A program made the position numbers and the translations under genes. Of a DNA stretch of 64,000 nt, positions 1 through 12,029 are shown piece by piece. How positions within the stretch are numbered: the first letter of the stretch is position 1; every line of letters begins with the position of its first letter. The notes under the pieces were generated by a model. The model was not told the DNA's origin. It searched no databases and saw only the letters and a list, made by a program, of their open reading frames with translations. Source of the stretch: Gnetum montanum (Eukaryota > Streptophyta > Gnetopsida > Gnetales > Gnetaceae); contig MNCI01002993.1 of the NCBI GenBank assembly GCA_015680685.1, positions 364,116 through 428,115 on the forward strand, in the 5' to 3' direction.

Positions 1-677
1 TAGGAACCCTATGATCCAGAAGGTGGATGAAAATTCCTGGGTGCTAGAATAAGTACCCATGCCCATATCCATTCAGGCTTCTTTTGTTGCTATTCCAAGG
101 TAGGCAATTCTACCTATTTTTTTCCTTTATTCTCTATTTTTTTCTAGTTTTTTACTTACTATGTGTTAAGGCCATTTTTTTCAGATCTACTATGGTGGAG
201 GGATTAAAATATATTTTTGATGAAATCCCACCTGCTATTTTGGCAGCTTCCATATATATCTATAGTCATTTCATTGCTTTAGATTTTATAGATTTGATTT
301 TTAAAATTGGGCTTGTTGTTTCATGCTTTTCTCCAAAATTTTTGGTATGGCTATTTTTTCAAATCTAGGCCTTAGGATTTGTTAAAATTAAATTTCAAAA
401 AAATCCTACCATATTATTTGGTGAAACTTTTAATGGGTTTCAATGGTTTGGGCTATTTCAACTATTTCTGTGGCTATATGAAATCTAGGTTTTGAGGTTT
501 TTGAAGTTTTGTCATGAAAAAGTAAGCAATGTTTTATATTTTTTCTTGTGGGAATGTCTTCACATTTGTGAAATTAAATGTTATGGGTTTTTAGAAATTC
601 TATTAGGCTTTCTAATTGATATTGTCTCATTTAGTTTAGATTCATAACAATGAAGTTATGGCTATTTTCCTAACATT
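1..677 (+). other. Upstream flank of gene copy 1, possible earlier exon
   Basis: AT-rich and mostly non-coding. Bases 1-98 could be the end of an exon, because a consensus-like donor (AAG|GTAGGC) follows at about 99. Its reading frame already holds a stop, and I could not match it firmly to the second gene copy. The rest looks like intron. Short open frames here are low-complexity Phe/Leu-rich and are not supported as genes. Confidence 0.3.
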
Positions 678-1030
678 NNNNNNNNNNNNNNNNNNNNNNN
701 NNNNNNNNNNNNNNNNNNNNNNNNNNNNNNNNNNNNNNNNNNNNNNNNNNNNNNNNNNNNNNNNNNNNNNNNNNNNNNNNNNNNNNNNNNNNNNNNNNNN
801 NNNNNNNNNNNNNNNNNNNNNNNNNNNNNNNNNNNNNNNNNNNNNNNNNNNNNNNNNNNNNNNNNNNNNNNNNNNNNNNNNNNNNNNNNNNNNNNNNNNN
901 NNNNNNNNNNNNNNNNNNNNNNNNNNNNNNNNNNNNNNNNNNNNNNNNNNNNNNNNNNNNNNNNNNNNNNNNNNNNNNNNNNNNNNNNNNNNNNNNNNNN
1001 NNNNNNNNNNNNNNNNNNNNNNNNNNNNNN
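678..1030. other. Assembly gap (353 N)
   Basis: A run of N bases. It lies in what would be the intron or missing exon region upstream of the first recognisable exon of the seven-exon gene, so the 5' structure of that gene cannot be completed. Confidence 0.99.
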
Positions 1031-1235
1031 CTAAATGAATTTTTAAAGAATTTTTTGGCTATGGCTATGTGAACAAGGAAAAATTATGGTCATAGCACAC
1101 TACCCATTTGGAGATAGAAGTTGTTGATATGTATAACTTATGTTTTTATTTTTTCATCATGTAAAACTAATGCATAATTTTTTTTTAAAGAAGAGTAAAA
1201 TATTTTTCTATTTTTAGGAAGCTTTTACTATGGCT

Positions 1236-1412
1236 GCATGGCTTTTTCTAAGTTTATGATGCTTTTTCCAAATTTGTGCATAGTTTAGATGTTTTTTCTA
1301 GATTTATGCATGCTTTGCATAATTTAGATGTTTTTTTCTAAAATTATTCTTGCTTTTTTCTAAATTTATGCATAATTTAGATGCTATTTTCTAAATTTAT
1401 GCATAACTTAGA
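1236..1412 (+). repeat. Degenerate tandem repeat, about 30-40 bp unit
   Basis: About five imperfect copies of a T-rich unit containing GATGCTTTTTCTAAATTTAT or a close variant, followed by GCATAATTTA. It lies in the presumed intron just upstream of the first matched exon of gene copy 1. Confidence 0.7.
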
Positions 1413-1613
1413 CCAAGCTTTAGTTCTAGCTATAATCCTATGGCTGTGATATTTTGGTTATGGTAATAATGCTTTTATTGGATTTCTTAAGCTAATTTAG
1501 ATAAATGTCTTAGATATTTTTATAGAGGCTAATTTCACTTTCGACTAGATGTTTTTTTGAAATTTCCTAAGTAATTCCAATTGGTCATAATGTTTTTACT
1601 TGACTTTATGTAG

Positions 1614-4600
1614 GGTTTTCTTGAGGCCTTTCCTCATCATAGTGGTCTTATTCTACATTGGTCATCCCAATACTAACACCCTATCACATGACATGCCTTT
1701 TAGGAAGCTGTCATTATGGTTTTGGCCTAGGATAAGGAATTTCCATGCCTACATCCTTAGGAACTTCAGTGTGATGCTGTGGTCACACTTGTCCATAAAT
1801 GTAGCTGGAATTGTTGTGGAGACCCTATTACCTTGGGTGTCTAGCTTGATCGTTAGATTGATTACTAATAAGCCACCCCCTAAGACAACAGGTTGACAAG
1901 AAAATTCCATAAGCCCACGTTACCTTATGGAGATATGGATGATGCCAAAGTATAGTTGGTATAATACTAACAATACTCTGATGGTTGTGCATAGAGCTCA
2001 CACATTATTCTAGAACCTAATTGGCACCATGTATCATCTTGAAGGGTAAGCATGGTTATTGTAATGCTTTTGTGCTTTTAGCTTGACTACCTTGCATAAC
2101 GTCATTCAATTTTACAACTTCTTGTAGGTACAAGATCAATGATCAAGGTTTGATCATCAATGATCAAATTTTGGCGCTGGCTCAAATTGCTTTGGACGAA
2201 TTCACCAAGAGTCATCAAATTAGAATTATTGTGTATTAGTAGTTAAGAGGGAACTTTGATGCATACACCACCAGGTTTAACCATTTATACAAGAAGTATA
2301 AGGATGATGGACTAGTGAGCATATTTTGACAACTCCATGGATCAAACCCTTGTAGTTGGAACCTCTACATTGAAGAAGAAAAGGAAAGGTAAACATAAAG
2401 ACTATCATTTTTAGTGTTTCATGGATTTAAGTGTTTTATTACTTTTCCTAGTTGTTAAAATTGCTCATGTTGATGCTAAAATTTTGGCTATTGCTTCATA
2501 GGACCTTCCAGCTTAGTTGATGTTACTATATCACTTTCAAGTTTATGTCATGAGGATACCCTCATTCTAAATTTTGGTGAGGTAACATCAGCATAGGAGT
2601 GGTTAAAGGAATAGGTGCCTAGTTATGTTCAATTAAACAACCAGCATGCAAGTTTTCTCAATGTAGTTGTGGCACCTATCCCTTTCATTCTTGCTACAAA
2701 GATGTTGCATGTCATTGACTCCTTCAATGAAAAGGTTAGTCATTTTAGCACCATCATCCAAGGTGTTAAGATAAACATGGATGTAGATGTAGGCCTCATC
2801 CGTGACTTGTTGGGTGTCCCTACTGATAGGGCAAAGGTTTCCACCAGAACATTAAGGGAAGTTGATCATTACGATGAAGTTCTAGAATGGCTTGGTACCA
2901 ACATGGGCCACTCTAAAATTTCAATGAATAGCTTCAAAAACCCTGATGCAAAGGAATCATATCCTTTGTTCAAGTCTCATGCATTTCCTAATCTATTATC
3001 ATAAAAGAAGGTAATTGGCATAGCACAAGGATGAACCTTTAAGAAAATTTTAATGGAGGACATCAAATTTAATTGGATGGCTAAATTGGCTACTGGGCTT
3101 CAAGAGGAGATCCTTAGACTTCATGTTGATACCTATGTGATAATCCATATGTACCTTGCATTTTTTGCAAGTTATTTGAAGAGGTTTGCAAAGTTTCTAG
3201 TGGTGTATAGGAACGGACAATGTGTTTCTCAAGACCCAAGCCAACTTTCTAGGCCTTGGATAAAGTACATTTATCCAACAATGTGGTCTAGAACCCACCA
3301 AAGGGGATAGAAGATATGTTATCCATCACCACTAAGAATCTCGATGTTAGGAAGTATGAGTCTCCTAATAGTACTAATGATGATGAGCCTCTCACATTTC
3401 CTGCTAGTGTCTAGAATGCTAGATGATGATGTATGGAGGTTGAAGGAGTAGCTAGGGAGAACCTCAAGAGACTTATGGAGGAGGCATCCCTAGCATCAAA
3501 CCAACCTACCCTAAAGATGCTTAAGTTTAAGCTTAGGCCATGATAGTAGGTAGTTACAAGTATTCTTTGTTTAAATTTAGCTATTTTGTGTTTTAAAGTT
3601 TATGGCTACTTTATGGTTTCATGTGTTAACTAGTTTTCTATGTGCTATGGTTGTATATAAGTGTTAAGCTATGGTAGCCAAAGTTACTATAGAGGGAAAA
3701 CAAGAGCATGTAGAAGAGGCACTCTTAAAGAAGCCTATGATTGAAGGGCTTGCCAATGCAAATATGAATGATCTAGATGCCTTTTTTGGTGAGGTAGTAC
3801 TAGGTACATTCCCCATCATCATCCTTGAGGAGAAAGAGGAGGAGGAGTGAGGTATGCCTATGGCTTAATATTTTTGTTATATCTCATTGTTTAACTTTGG
3901 TTTTCATCCTAACCTTTCAATGATTGTTATGATTATAGTAGTTCTTGAACCACTAGCACAAGCTCTTTTCCCTAAGTTTCATGTGAAATCATTGGTAGGG
4001 ACTCTAGACAAAGTGAAATTCATGCATGGAATGGCTAATAACATCATTGATCAGTTGCATCAGGTTGCACCCAAGATAGGTAAGGATTTTATTTTACATG
4101 TTTTAGTTGTAGGCTTTGATTTCATTATGGCTATCTTAATTTGTGAATTATGTTTTATGGTTGTATTTTATGCTTATGGAGGGGGACTCCTTGCCTAAGC
4201 TTCCCTTTAATATATCTAGTGTATCCTTGAAGTTGTATGAGAATACTACTGATCTAGCAATGTCATGTGTAAAAACTTCATGGAAGCCAAAGACGTCCAA
4301 CAAATTCCTATGGGAGGAAGTTGTGGCCCTGTGGGAGAATACTCAATGCTAGGCGGAGACAATTTGAGATCTTTGAGATCTTAAGGCCTTTGTGGAAGCC
4401 CAAGTGACTAACTCAGGGGATTTTTAGACTAGGGAGATCACATGGGCCTGCTACTAGCATGTCATTCAAGACAAAGTAGCAGTCCTATAGAAGATGGTGG
4501 AAAAATGTATGTAGATGGATCTCATCTCCCAGAAGATTAAGGATTGGAAGGATCACTATGCTTGGGTCCTAGAGTAGGGCAAGATACAAAAGGCCATAAG

Positions 4601-5131
4601 TGATAGTACAAGGTAGATCATGGGGCCTATGTAAAGTGGCTTAAGTAGGAGTTGGTTGAATGATGCAAGAGAGAGTTATTCATGGAGGGGATCTAGGTAG
4701 AGAGTGTTTATAAACTTTTTGAAAGTACTCTCAAGGTGGAGAAATCCAATTCTCTTCAAATTACCAGTGCTATAGGTAAGACCTCTGCAGCTACTACTAC
4801 CTAGGAGCCTCTTACTTGGACTCATATGGATAAGACTAGAATTCTCTTTGGCATTGATCTTGGGGATGTTGACTGGGTTAACATGACAAAGGACCAAATC
4901 CTTTATCATTTGGAGGAAGGCCTTTCCCATCTATCCCTAGAAGTAATGGAGTTGGAATCTCCATAGGTTTGATCTATTTTATGTTTTAGTTTTTGTTTCA
5001 AGTCATGATTTTGACTATGGGTTACTAACTAGCTATATGTTTTTGCATTTTAGGCATTAGGAGACATTGGTGGCCCCAACGGCGAGGGTGGGAATGATGC
5101 ACCATTTCCTCCTCTAGATGCCACTCAATAG
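1614..5131 (+). pseudogene. Seven-exon gene of unknown function, copy 1 (degenerate)
   Basis: I do not recognise the protein. Exons inferred from sequence and by comparison with copy 2 (19163-36180, minus) are A 1614-2045, B 2128-2388, C 2502-3549, D 3678-3851, E 3939-4079, F 4182-4966 and G 5054-5131. Introns have GT..AG ends. The sum is about 2.9 kb of coding sequence, near 970 codons. Blocks shared with copy 2 include NTLM..HR..TLF and GT.Y.LE (exon A), SLVDVTI and YPLF (exon C), an acidic stretch with EEKEEEE (exon D), a heptad-like LDKVKFMHGMANNIIDQLHQ (exon E), and GIDLGDVDWVNM (exon F). The last exon encodes a short tail ending PFPPLDATQ. In-frame stops occur in several exons, so this copy is dead or badly decayed. 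Exons before A may be lost or lie in the N gap. A Tat-like gag relic lies downstream on the other strand. It could be a host gene family or an element-borne accessory gene. Confidence 0.75.
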
Positions 5132-5439
5132 CCTCATTCAGTTTAGCTTGTTGACTATTTGTTGTTGTTTTTATGTTAATAGCTATGATTAGCCAACACT
5201 ATGTTATAGATGGTTGTTGTTCTTTGACATTCTTACCACACATTGTGGCCATGGCTATGTATGTTATGGACATTTTAACTTTAAATTTAAATTTTGATTT
5301 TATTTTTGGCTATATGTATCTATAGTAGTAGTAAATGATTCAAACATTGAGAATATCTACATTGACATTTTAGTTATAACATTAAATGGCTAATTGAAAA
5401 AAACAAGTGTAATAATAAACAAGATGTTTGCTAGTTTTA

Positions 5440-5640
5440 GGCCATCATAGGCATAGGTTATATTGTGCGATTGTGGCCACATTGCTAGTTTAAGGCCATG
5501 GTGAACCATAATACTAGTTTAAAGTCTTAGCAGATTGATTTGTGTGAATATCTTTGCTAGTTTAAGGCCATGGAAGGCCATAATGCTAGTTTAAAGTCTT
5601 AGTGGATTATAATGCCAGTTTAACATCTTAGTGGATGGGG
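5440..5640 (+). repeat. Tandem repeat downstream of gene copy 1
   Basis: Three to four imperfect units built on GCTAGTTTAAGGCCATGG, with AGGCCATAAT and AGTTTAAAGTCTTAG. Related reverse-orientation sequence with repeated ATGGCCTA lies at about 18690-18780, downstream of gene copy 2. The repeat may therefore be part of the duplicated 3' flank. Confidence 0.6.
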
Positions 5641-5949
5641 TTGTAAAAAATACATATATTTATAATGATTTTTTAATGTTTATAACATAATAAAGAAAGG
5701 CTGTAGTAAGCAAGTAAAAATGCAAACAAACTTAGGCTACATGCATAAGTTGCATGCATAAAGATTAAAATAACAAATGTATAAAAAGATATAATAAACT
5801 ATAAAAGAAAAGTAAGGCTACATGGTTATTAGTGCATTTGGTCATAGATGCATGGAAAGGTTAAGGAAAACTTCACTTATGAAAATTATTCCTAATCTTT
5901 GCAAGATTAGGAAGTAAGTAAGGCCTACTTTATACAAGCTTATATTTTC

Positions 5950-8900
5950 CATCCCCTTCTCTTACGATGTTAAAAGGAAGTTCATCCCATAATGTATCCT
6001 ATTTCTTATCACTGTCATCATTGGCTTTCTTGGGTTTTTGCTCTTCATGGCAAGGAGTTTCTTCTTGAATCTCTACTTTGGAGCCCTACTCTATGTATGT
6101 TTTTAACAATTAGGTGAACTGTGTTATCATCATGAATGATGATTTCACCTCCTTTGTAAAAGGTAAATTTCTTGATGGATGGGAGAGAATGTAGCTTGTA
6201 ATTGATCCAACCAAGATCTTCCTAGGATCAAGTTGAATCCTGGTATCTCTTCCACTGTCAAGAAATTGGTGGTTGTGGGGAATTGTACCTAGGCTACAAA
6301 ATCCAAGGAGATAGACCGCTTGACAGAAACTCTTGATCCATTGAAGGGCTTAAGAGTTGTAGTAGTTATAGTTTGTATTTACTCAGTTAGGCCTAAGCAT
6401 TCAACGATGGTGCATGGGATGACATTCATTGTGGATTCATCATCAACATGCACCCAATGCATTTTAAATTTTCCTATGTATATGGTTATGAATAAAGGGG
6501 TTGTAGTTACTTTGCTGTTTTGGGGACTCACTGTAATTTCTCTATTGCAAAATACAAGGCATGTTGTCTTCAACTCGTTTGATGAGGGAGGAACCATAAT
6601 TGCATGGATGAATTCCTAATTAGTGGAGATATCCTCACTAATGGGGATGGAAGTCAACAATTTGACTAGCATCTCATGGTATGTGGTGAAATTTATGATC
6701 AGGGCATATAAGCTTAGAGTTCTATTTTTTTCTTGAGGGATTGCTTGACTTGATCCATTGTACTGAGGAATTTTTTATTGTTGGCTATGGGCTTATCACC
6801 CCAATTGTGTTTTACTTCCTCCATGCATCCTAACATGCAAACATTGGTCCTAGGTTGTGGTTGTTGAGGTTCTTCCTTGTTGTATTGGTTTTAGGCTTTT
6901 TAGTCCTCCTATGGCTTGCTAGTTGAAGGGGTTAGGGAAAAGGCGGTCATGGGTATAGCTAAAATGGAAGTGGACTTTGGTGGACCCACTTCCTTTTGTG
7001 CCTCTATCTACTTGTCTCCCTTATTATTAGGCTTTTTCTTATGCTTCTTATTTTGTTTGGCTGAAGTTTTTTGGTTGTTAGCCATTGGCTGTGAGGAAGA
7101 GGTAGTAGCATTAGCTACCATAGGAGATCATTTTGTAGTTGTTTTGGCTATGGCTAGTTGGGTTATATTGGGTTTGGAAATCTTGATCATAAAAAATTCC
7201 CTTAGAGATACTCATGATGATACTTTTATGACAAAAGGAGTTCTTAATTTGTGGGAAGTTGAAGAAGCCCTTTCATTGTAGAGGGATAGTTGAATCATGA
7301 ATGGTTCTCTTGAAAGTCTCTAATCATCATCAATGTTGAATGTTGAAATAACATAAGGGCTATCATTAGCATTCAACAAGTCCTTGTAGACTTGCATTGA
7401 CTAGTTTTGTGGCTAAACTGAGTTAGAAGCATCTATGACTAGCTCCTTGCCTATCTATCATCCTTTGTAGGTCATCCTTTAGTGAAAGGTAGAAGTTTAT
7501 GTCATGACCAAGTAGTTGATGATAATGGAAAAAGTGTTCTAGCTTGTAGTATCTAGGTAACCAAGGATCATCCTTCATTTCTCAAGTGGGATCCTTGGCT
7601 ATTTTGCATAGCCACTCATGTTTCTTTCAAGTGGCTTCGATCATTTGTTTGTGTTGCATGTGCCTACATTTTAATGTTGGTCTAGAAACTCTAATGGTTT
7701 TAATGGTAGCATAGTGTATTTGGACCCATCATTCCTTTTGAAGTTAGGTCTAGTTGTTGTTGATGCAGTGCCCCAAAAGTTGGCAGTTAGTTATTGTGAT
7801 CATTAGTAGGGGCCTTGGGTGGATTGGCCTTTAACCCTTGGTTTGTAGTCTTTATTTTTTTTGTCATAGTTGCTATAGTTGTGTTTTTTTATTTACTCTT
7901 TTCTTTGTCTCTTCGAGTGTATTGGTTTTTATATGCCATATAGGCTACATCATGATTGGCCTCTGTAGCATCCTCTATATTTTTAGTCTTAGAGAATACT
8001 TGACTGAGGGACCACGAGTCAAGGTAGTAGAGTTTAGACTCATGAAGTCATTAACTACTCCCTTAAATATGGCTAAAAAGTGGGCTTCAACTATAGGCTC
8101 TAGTATTTCATTCAGTAGTTCATTCCATCACTAGATGAACTTCTGTATAGGTTTTAAGTACCCTTGCTTGACCTTCATGAGTTGGTTAAGCATTGTGTTA
8201 GGCTTCAAGTTATACTTGAAGTAGTTGAGAAACTAGGCTAATAAGTCCTCTAAAGAGGATATGGACCCTCTAGGTAATGCATGATACCAATCAAGTGCTT
8301 TTCTAATCAAAGACATAGGAAAAATCCTCATGATGATACAAGGCCATGGCTACAAGAGTAAACATTTAGATTGAAAGGTAATAAGGTGAGCATTAGGGTC
8401 ACCTTTTTCCATTATATTTACTAAATTGGGGAATAGAAACACCAAGAGTAAGTGTCAAGTATGGGACTAAAGGACTTATGAGACCATCCTTGTAGAAGTT
8501 CATAATCTTGAAAGTTTGTGAAGTAGAGGCTTTAAGTCTCTTCAACTCCTTTGTTAGGCCTTGGATCATCTAGAAGGCTTGATCTAGATCATATGATGGC
8601 CTTGTTGGTTGTAGGGTTTGCACATATGATTGTGGCATCTATTGTCAGGCTTGTGGCCTTACTATGGCTTGCATGATGGAAGAAAGAGGTTGTGTCACAA
8701 TCGTAGCTTGTGGGCCAAAAAAAGAAAAATATTTTTGTGTTGCTACTTGAGACAAAAATGGGACAAATGGGATGTGTGATTCTTGTGTTGCTTGGGATCC
8801 CCTGGATGATCCCACATGAGTAGTTAATAGATTTGTCATGGTAAAAACCACTATCAATGGTTTTATGTATCAATACTACATTGTAAATGACATTGATGTG

Positions 8901-9080
8901 TTAGATTTTTTTGTTTGTGGCATTGGCTGAGTTTGATGTGTGGCTATAACTAGCATGGGATTTGCCATAGTAGGATAGGAAGGAGTGGAAGATGGTGGCA
9001 TCATGTCCATGGAGAAAACAAAAGCATTAGAGAAATGTGTTGTGATCTTGGGGGATGTTTGTTGGAACAACCCTCGCAAG
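5950..9080 (-). pseudogene. gag-PR: Tat-like Ty3/gypsy gag-protease relic
   Basis: Read on the minus strand, about 8340-7950 encodes a Retrotrans_gag core, with RIFPMSLIRKALDWYHALP and then GSISSLEDLLA..FLNYF. At about 7590-7460 there is a decayed gag C-terminal knuckle, FHYHQLLGHDINFYLSLK, where plant Tat-branch gags usually have C..H..GH.T..C..LK. At 6597-6379 a retropepsin fold is visible: PLFITIYIGKFK, then HVDDESTMNVIP, where the family has a DD/TG S/A motif. The Gly of the catalytic triad is lost (DDES). Gag therefore precedes protease as expected, and many stops interrupt both. No reverse transcriptase or integrase follows: at lower coordinates the sequence passes into the 3' flank of gene copy 1. 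This is a truncated or internally deleted element, and I could not define its LTRs. An open frame on the plus strand over the protease is a shadow. Confidence 0.75.
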
Positions 9081-9689
9081 ATAATATCACACTTAGATTC
9101 TACCTTAAATTCATCCTCCTCTTCCTATTATTCCTCAAAGCTATGCTTGTCATATTTCTCTTCCATGGAAATCAATTAGGCTAGGATGCTAGCATAGATG
9201 CCATTAAGGGAAATTTGATCATATGGGGAAGAGATGTACTCCTTCCTACTTCTATGTATGAGCTCAAAATTCCTCTTGGCCTTTGCTTCAATACATGGAA
9301 TTAGCATGCCTGCCTATATTTTAGCACAAATGAAGTTGTAAAAATCTTCATGTATGGCTGAAAAATTAAGACTTTTCTCTTTGATCCTCACAGATCACCT
9401 ACACTCAATGATGGTATGGTCTTTGGGATCATAGACCCTCATGGCTTGTTGGCTATGATCTTCGCCATAGAGGGTGAAGGCCAATTTGGTGGATTATTAG
9501 AAAGACATGGCTATAGTGTTGAGAATAGCTTAAAAATTGGATATAAATGGTAAAATAGAAGTAAATTCCAGTGAATTTAATTCAAAAAATTTTAAAGAAA
9601 ATGAAAATAGCAAACAATTAGGTACTTACTATAATTAGTAAGTGGGAGGATAAGAGGGGTTTTCCCCTTACCAAGAATGAAAAGTTGGA

Positions 9690-10570
9690 AATGTTGGTTT
9701 CAATCCTCATCCAAGTTGGCCTTGCAACTACCTCTATGTTGGGTGTGAAAAGGGGAAAATGAAGGAGGATGAGATAATGGAAATATCACACCTTTTAAGT
9801 CAATTTTGATGAAGGGGAAGGCTGAAAATCAGAGTGAAAAGATTGGGTTTTCCTACTAAAAATTGGTTTTAACAAGATGCCAATTCTCTCAACTTGAAAA
9901 AATTAGGAGAAGCTAACTTCTGGAAGTTTGGTAATTTTTGGAAGAGTTACACCCCTCACTTTAGAGACTAAAATAAAATTGGTAGTAAAAAGCAAAAGGA
10001 TGGAAAAGCTTAAACATTGGCCTTGTAAAGAAAAAAATTTCACAACAAGTGTTATGGAAACTTATCACCCAACCACCTGTAGCATCCACACTATAGTTTT
10101 TTATGAGTTTCAACTACAATAATATGGAAAAAGGCTTTCAATTTGTAATGTTGGTTTTGGAGAAGATGGTGTTAAGCCTTTCCTATGATGGACTTTCTAA
10201 TTGCTTCTATGTTGCATATGGTAGGGGAGAAGAGTTGGGGGTGAGATAATGGGAATCTCACACCTCTTAACCCAATGTTGATAAGGGGAAAAGACTAAAA
10301 AATGAAAGTGAAATGTTTGTGCTTCTCCACTAAAATTAGTTTTAGAGAGTTGCCAATTGTCTTAGCTTGGAAAAATGGAAAAAAGCCAACTTATAGAAGA
10401 GTTGAACCACCCACTTTAGAAACTAGAGAATAAAATATTGGTAGTAGAAAGAAAAAATAAGGGGGGAGGAGATATTAATGCTAGATTTGGGCTATACAAT
10501 TCATAGCAAGTGTTGTGAAAATCCAACACCCAACCACTTGTAACTTCCATGTTGTGATTTTGGTCAGAGA
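9690..10570. repeat. Two-copy tandem duplication, 472-bp period
   Basis: Blocks at about 9690-10120 and about 10160-10570 align in order. For example, GAGATAATGG recurs at 9771 and 10243, followed by ATATCACACC or ATCTCACACC, and later by CACCCAACCAC. No coding potential is seen. It lies upstream (in gag orientation) of the Tat-like relic and may be its leader or LTR sequence. Confidence 0.7.
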
Positions 10571-10579
10571 GGGAGGGCA

Positions 10580-11630
10580 GGGGAAAGATCAACATTGATT
10601 CTTCAAGGATTTTGACTATAAAAAATCAAAGAAAATTTTGCCAATGGCCATGTTGGTAATGGAGAAGAATAGATCTAGCCAGAAAATTTGGGAAAAGTCC
10701 CTCCTTCTAGCACCAACAAAAACTATTGTGACTAAAAACCTCAATCCATGGAAAATCTAGAGATTCCCATTGTAGCAGTTCCTCAACTCACAAATCCCTA
10801 GGGCCTCCATGAGAAAAAAAAAGGATTCAAGGTGCCTTGGCTAGTCTAGTAGATCAACCAAGGACTTAGGAAATGCGAAGCATGATAATAAAACAAAACA
10901 AAATGCAAAAATGATCACTGATCTAAAATAATGAATAGATAATAAACAAATATATTTCATACAAAAAATCAAAAACTTAAAAAATTTTATTAATAAAGAA
11001 TAAAGTGTAAGTCTAAGAAATGTATAGAAATGATGCATGGATGAGTAGAAAGAGGATTCACTTATGCAAGAGTTCAAAGCCCATTGAAGCTAATGTGATC
11101 TACTCCAAGATTTGGATGCTAAGCCAATCGTAATGTCATTGAACCTCTTGCATTGCAACCTCAAATTTGCAAGTTCGGTTACTACTTGGGGGGATGAGAA
11201 AAGTGGGAAATATGACTGCTAGATTACTCCATGTTGGGGATTGTGAGCCCTAAAAATGCAGTTTTGAAATCAAAAGTTCACAAGTCTTAAGGCTATAATG
11301 CCTTCACACCAGGGTTTAAGAAAATGCATGCATGGGAACTTGAGAATGCCCCAAGTGTAGAATTAGTGCTTAAAAAATTGATTTTATGCTCAATGTATTT
11401 AAATTGCAAAAGTTCAACAATGAGAAAAAATTACTAAACCTGTAAATGATGTTTGAGGTTGGCTTTTATATGCTATTTAGGCCACGAATGGAGCTACAAA
11501 ATGGCTACAAAAATGGTTGCAAACTAGCTGCCAAATTTAAGTGAAATGGGTACCAAAATTTGGGGGGTTACTATACATAGTAAGTGGTTCCCCTATGGCC
11601 ATTTCATTTACTATAAACAGAAATTGAGGT
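10580..11630. other. No gene seen
   Basis: AT-rich sequence without a supported ORF, LTR boundary or RNA gene. It may be decayed LTR or leader of the adjacent Tat-like element, but no terminal dinucleotides or direct repeat could be found to prove it. Confidence 0.4.
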
Positions 11631-11845
11631 ACACCTTCCACGTTGGAGATGTATCTTCCATGCTGAACTCTAGCTATTATGGCTTCCACATTGGGGGATG
11701 CAATTTTCAATGCTAGGGGTGAAGACTCAATGGTGGGGAAAAACTTTCATGCTAAGGAAGAAAGGTTTTCAAGCTATGTATGTGGTCTCCACGCTGAAGG
11801 GGAAAAGTTTCCTAAACCCCCACCCTTCCACATTGTGGGATAGGT
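11630..11845 (+). repeat. Degenerate short tandem repeat
   Basis: Repeated CTTCCA(C/T)(G/A)TTG or TCCATGCT motifs, about 35-45 bp apart, each followed by a G-rich stretch (GGGGGATG, GGGGTGAAG, GGGGAAAAG). The array is interrupted and imperfect. A single N occurs at 11849. Confidence 0.5.
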
Positions 11846-12029
11846 GAGNCACTTGGGGAATGAGGATTGGACCACTTATGAGTCATTTCAAATACAAAAA
11901 AATAAAGTATGTGAAATTAGCCACTATGGGTTACAATCTTTACATTTACAATGAAGTTTTGTTTTGAGTTTCATTGGGTGAGAGCTACATGATGAAGATT
12001 GACTATAACATGCAAATTTTTGTGGTGTT

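Noticed and set aside
84-368. 94-codon open frame, plus strand
   Set aside because: Phe/Leu/Ile-rich translation of T-rich DNA, with no match to the second gene copy and a donor-like site inside.
658-1038. Open frame of 126 codons
   Set aside because: Almost entirely N bases; it has no sequence support.
6320-6619. 99-codon plus-strand frame
   Set aside because: Antisense shadow of the retropepsin relic on the minus strand.
7838-8134. 98-codon plus-strand frame
   Set aside because: Antisense shadow of the gag relic.
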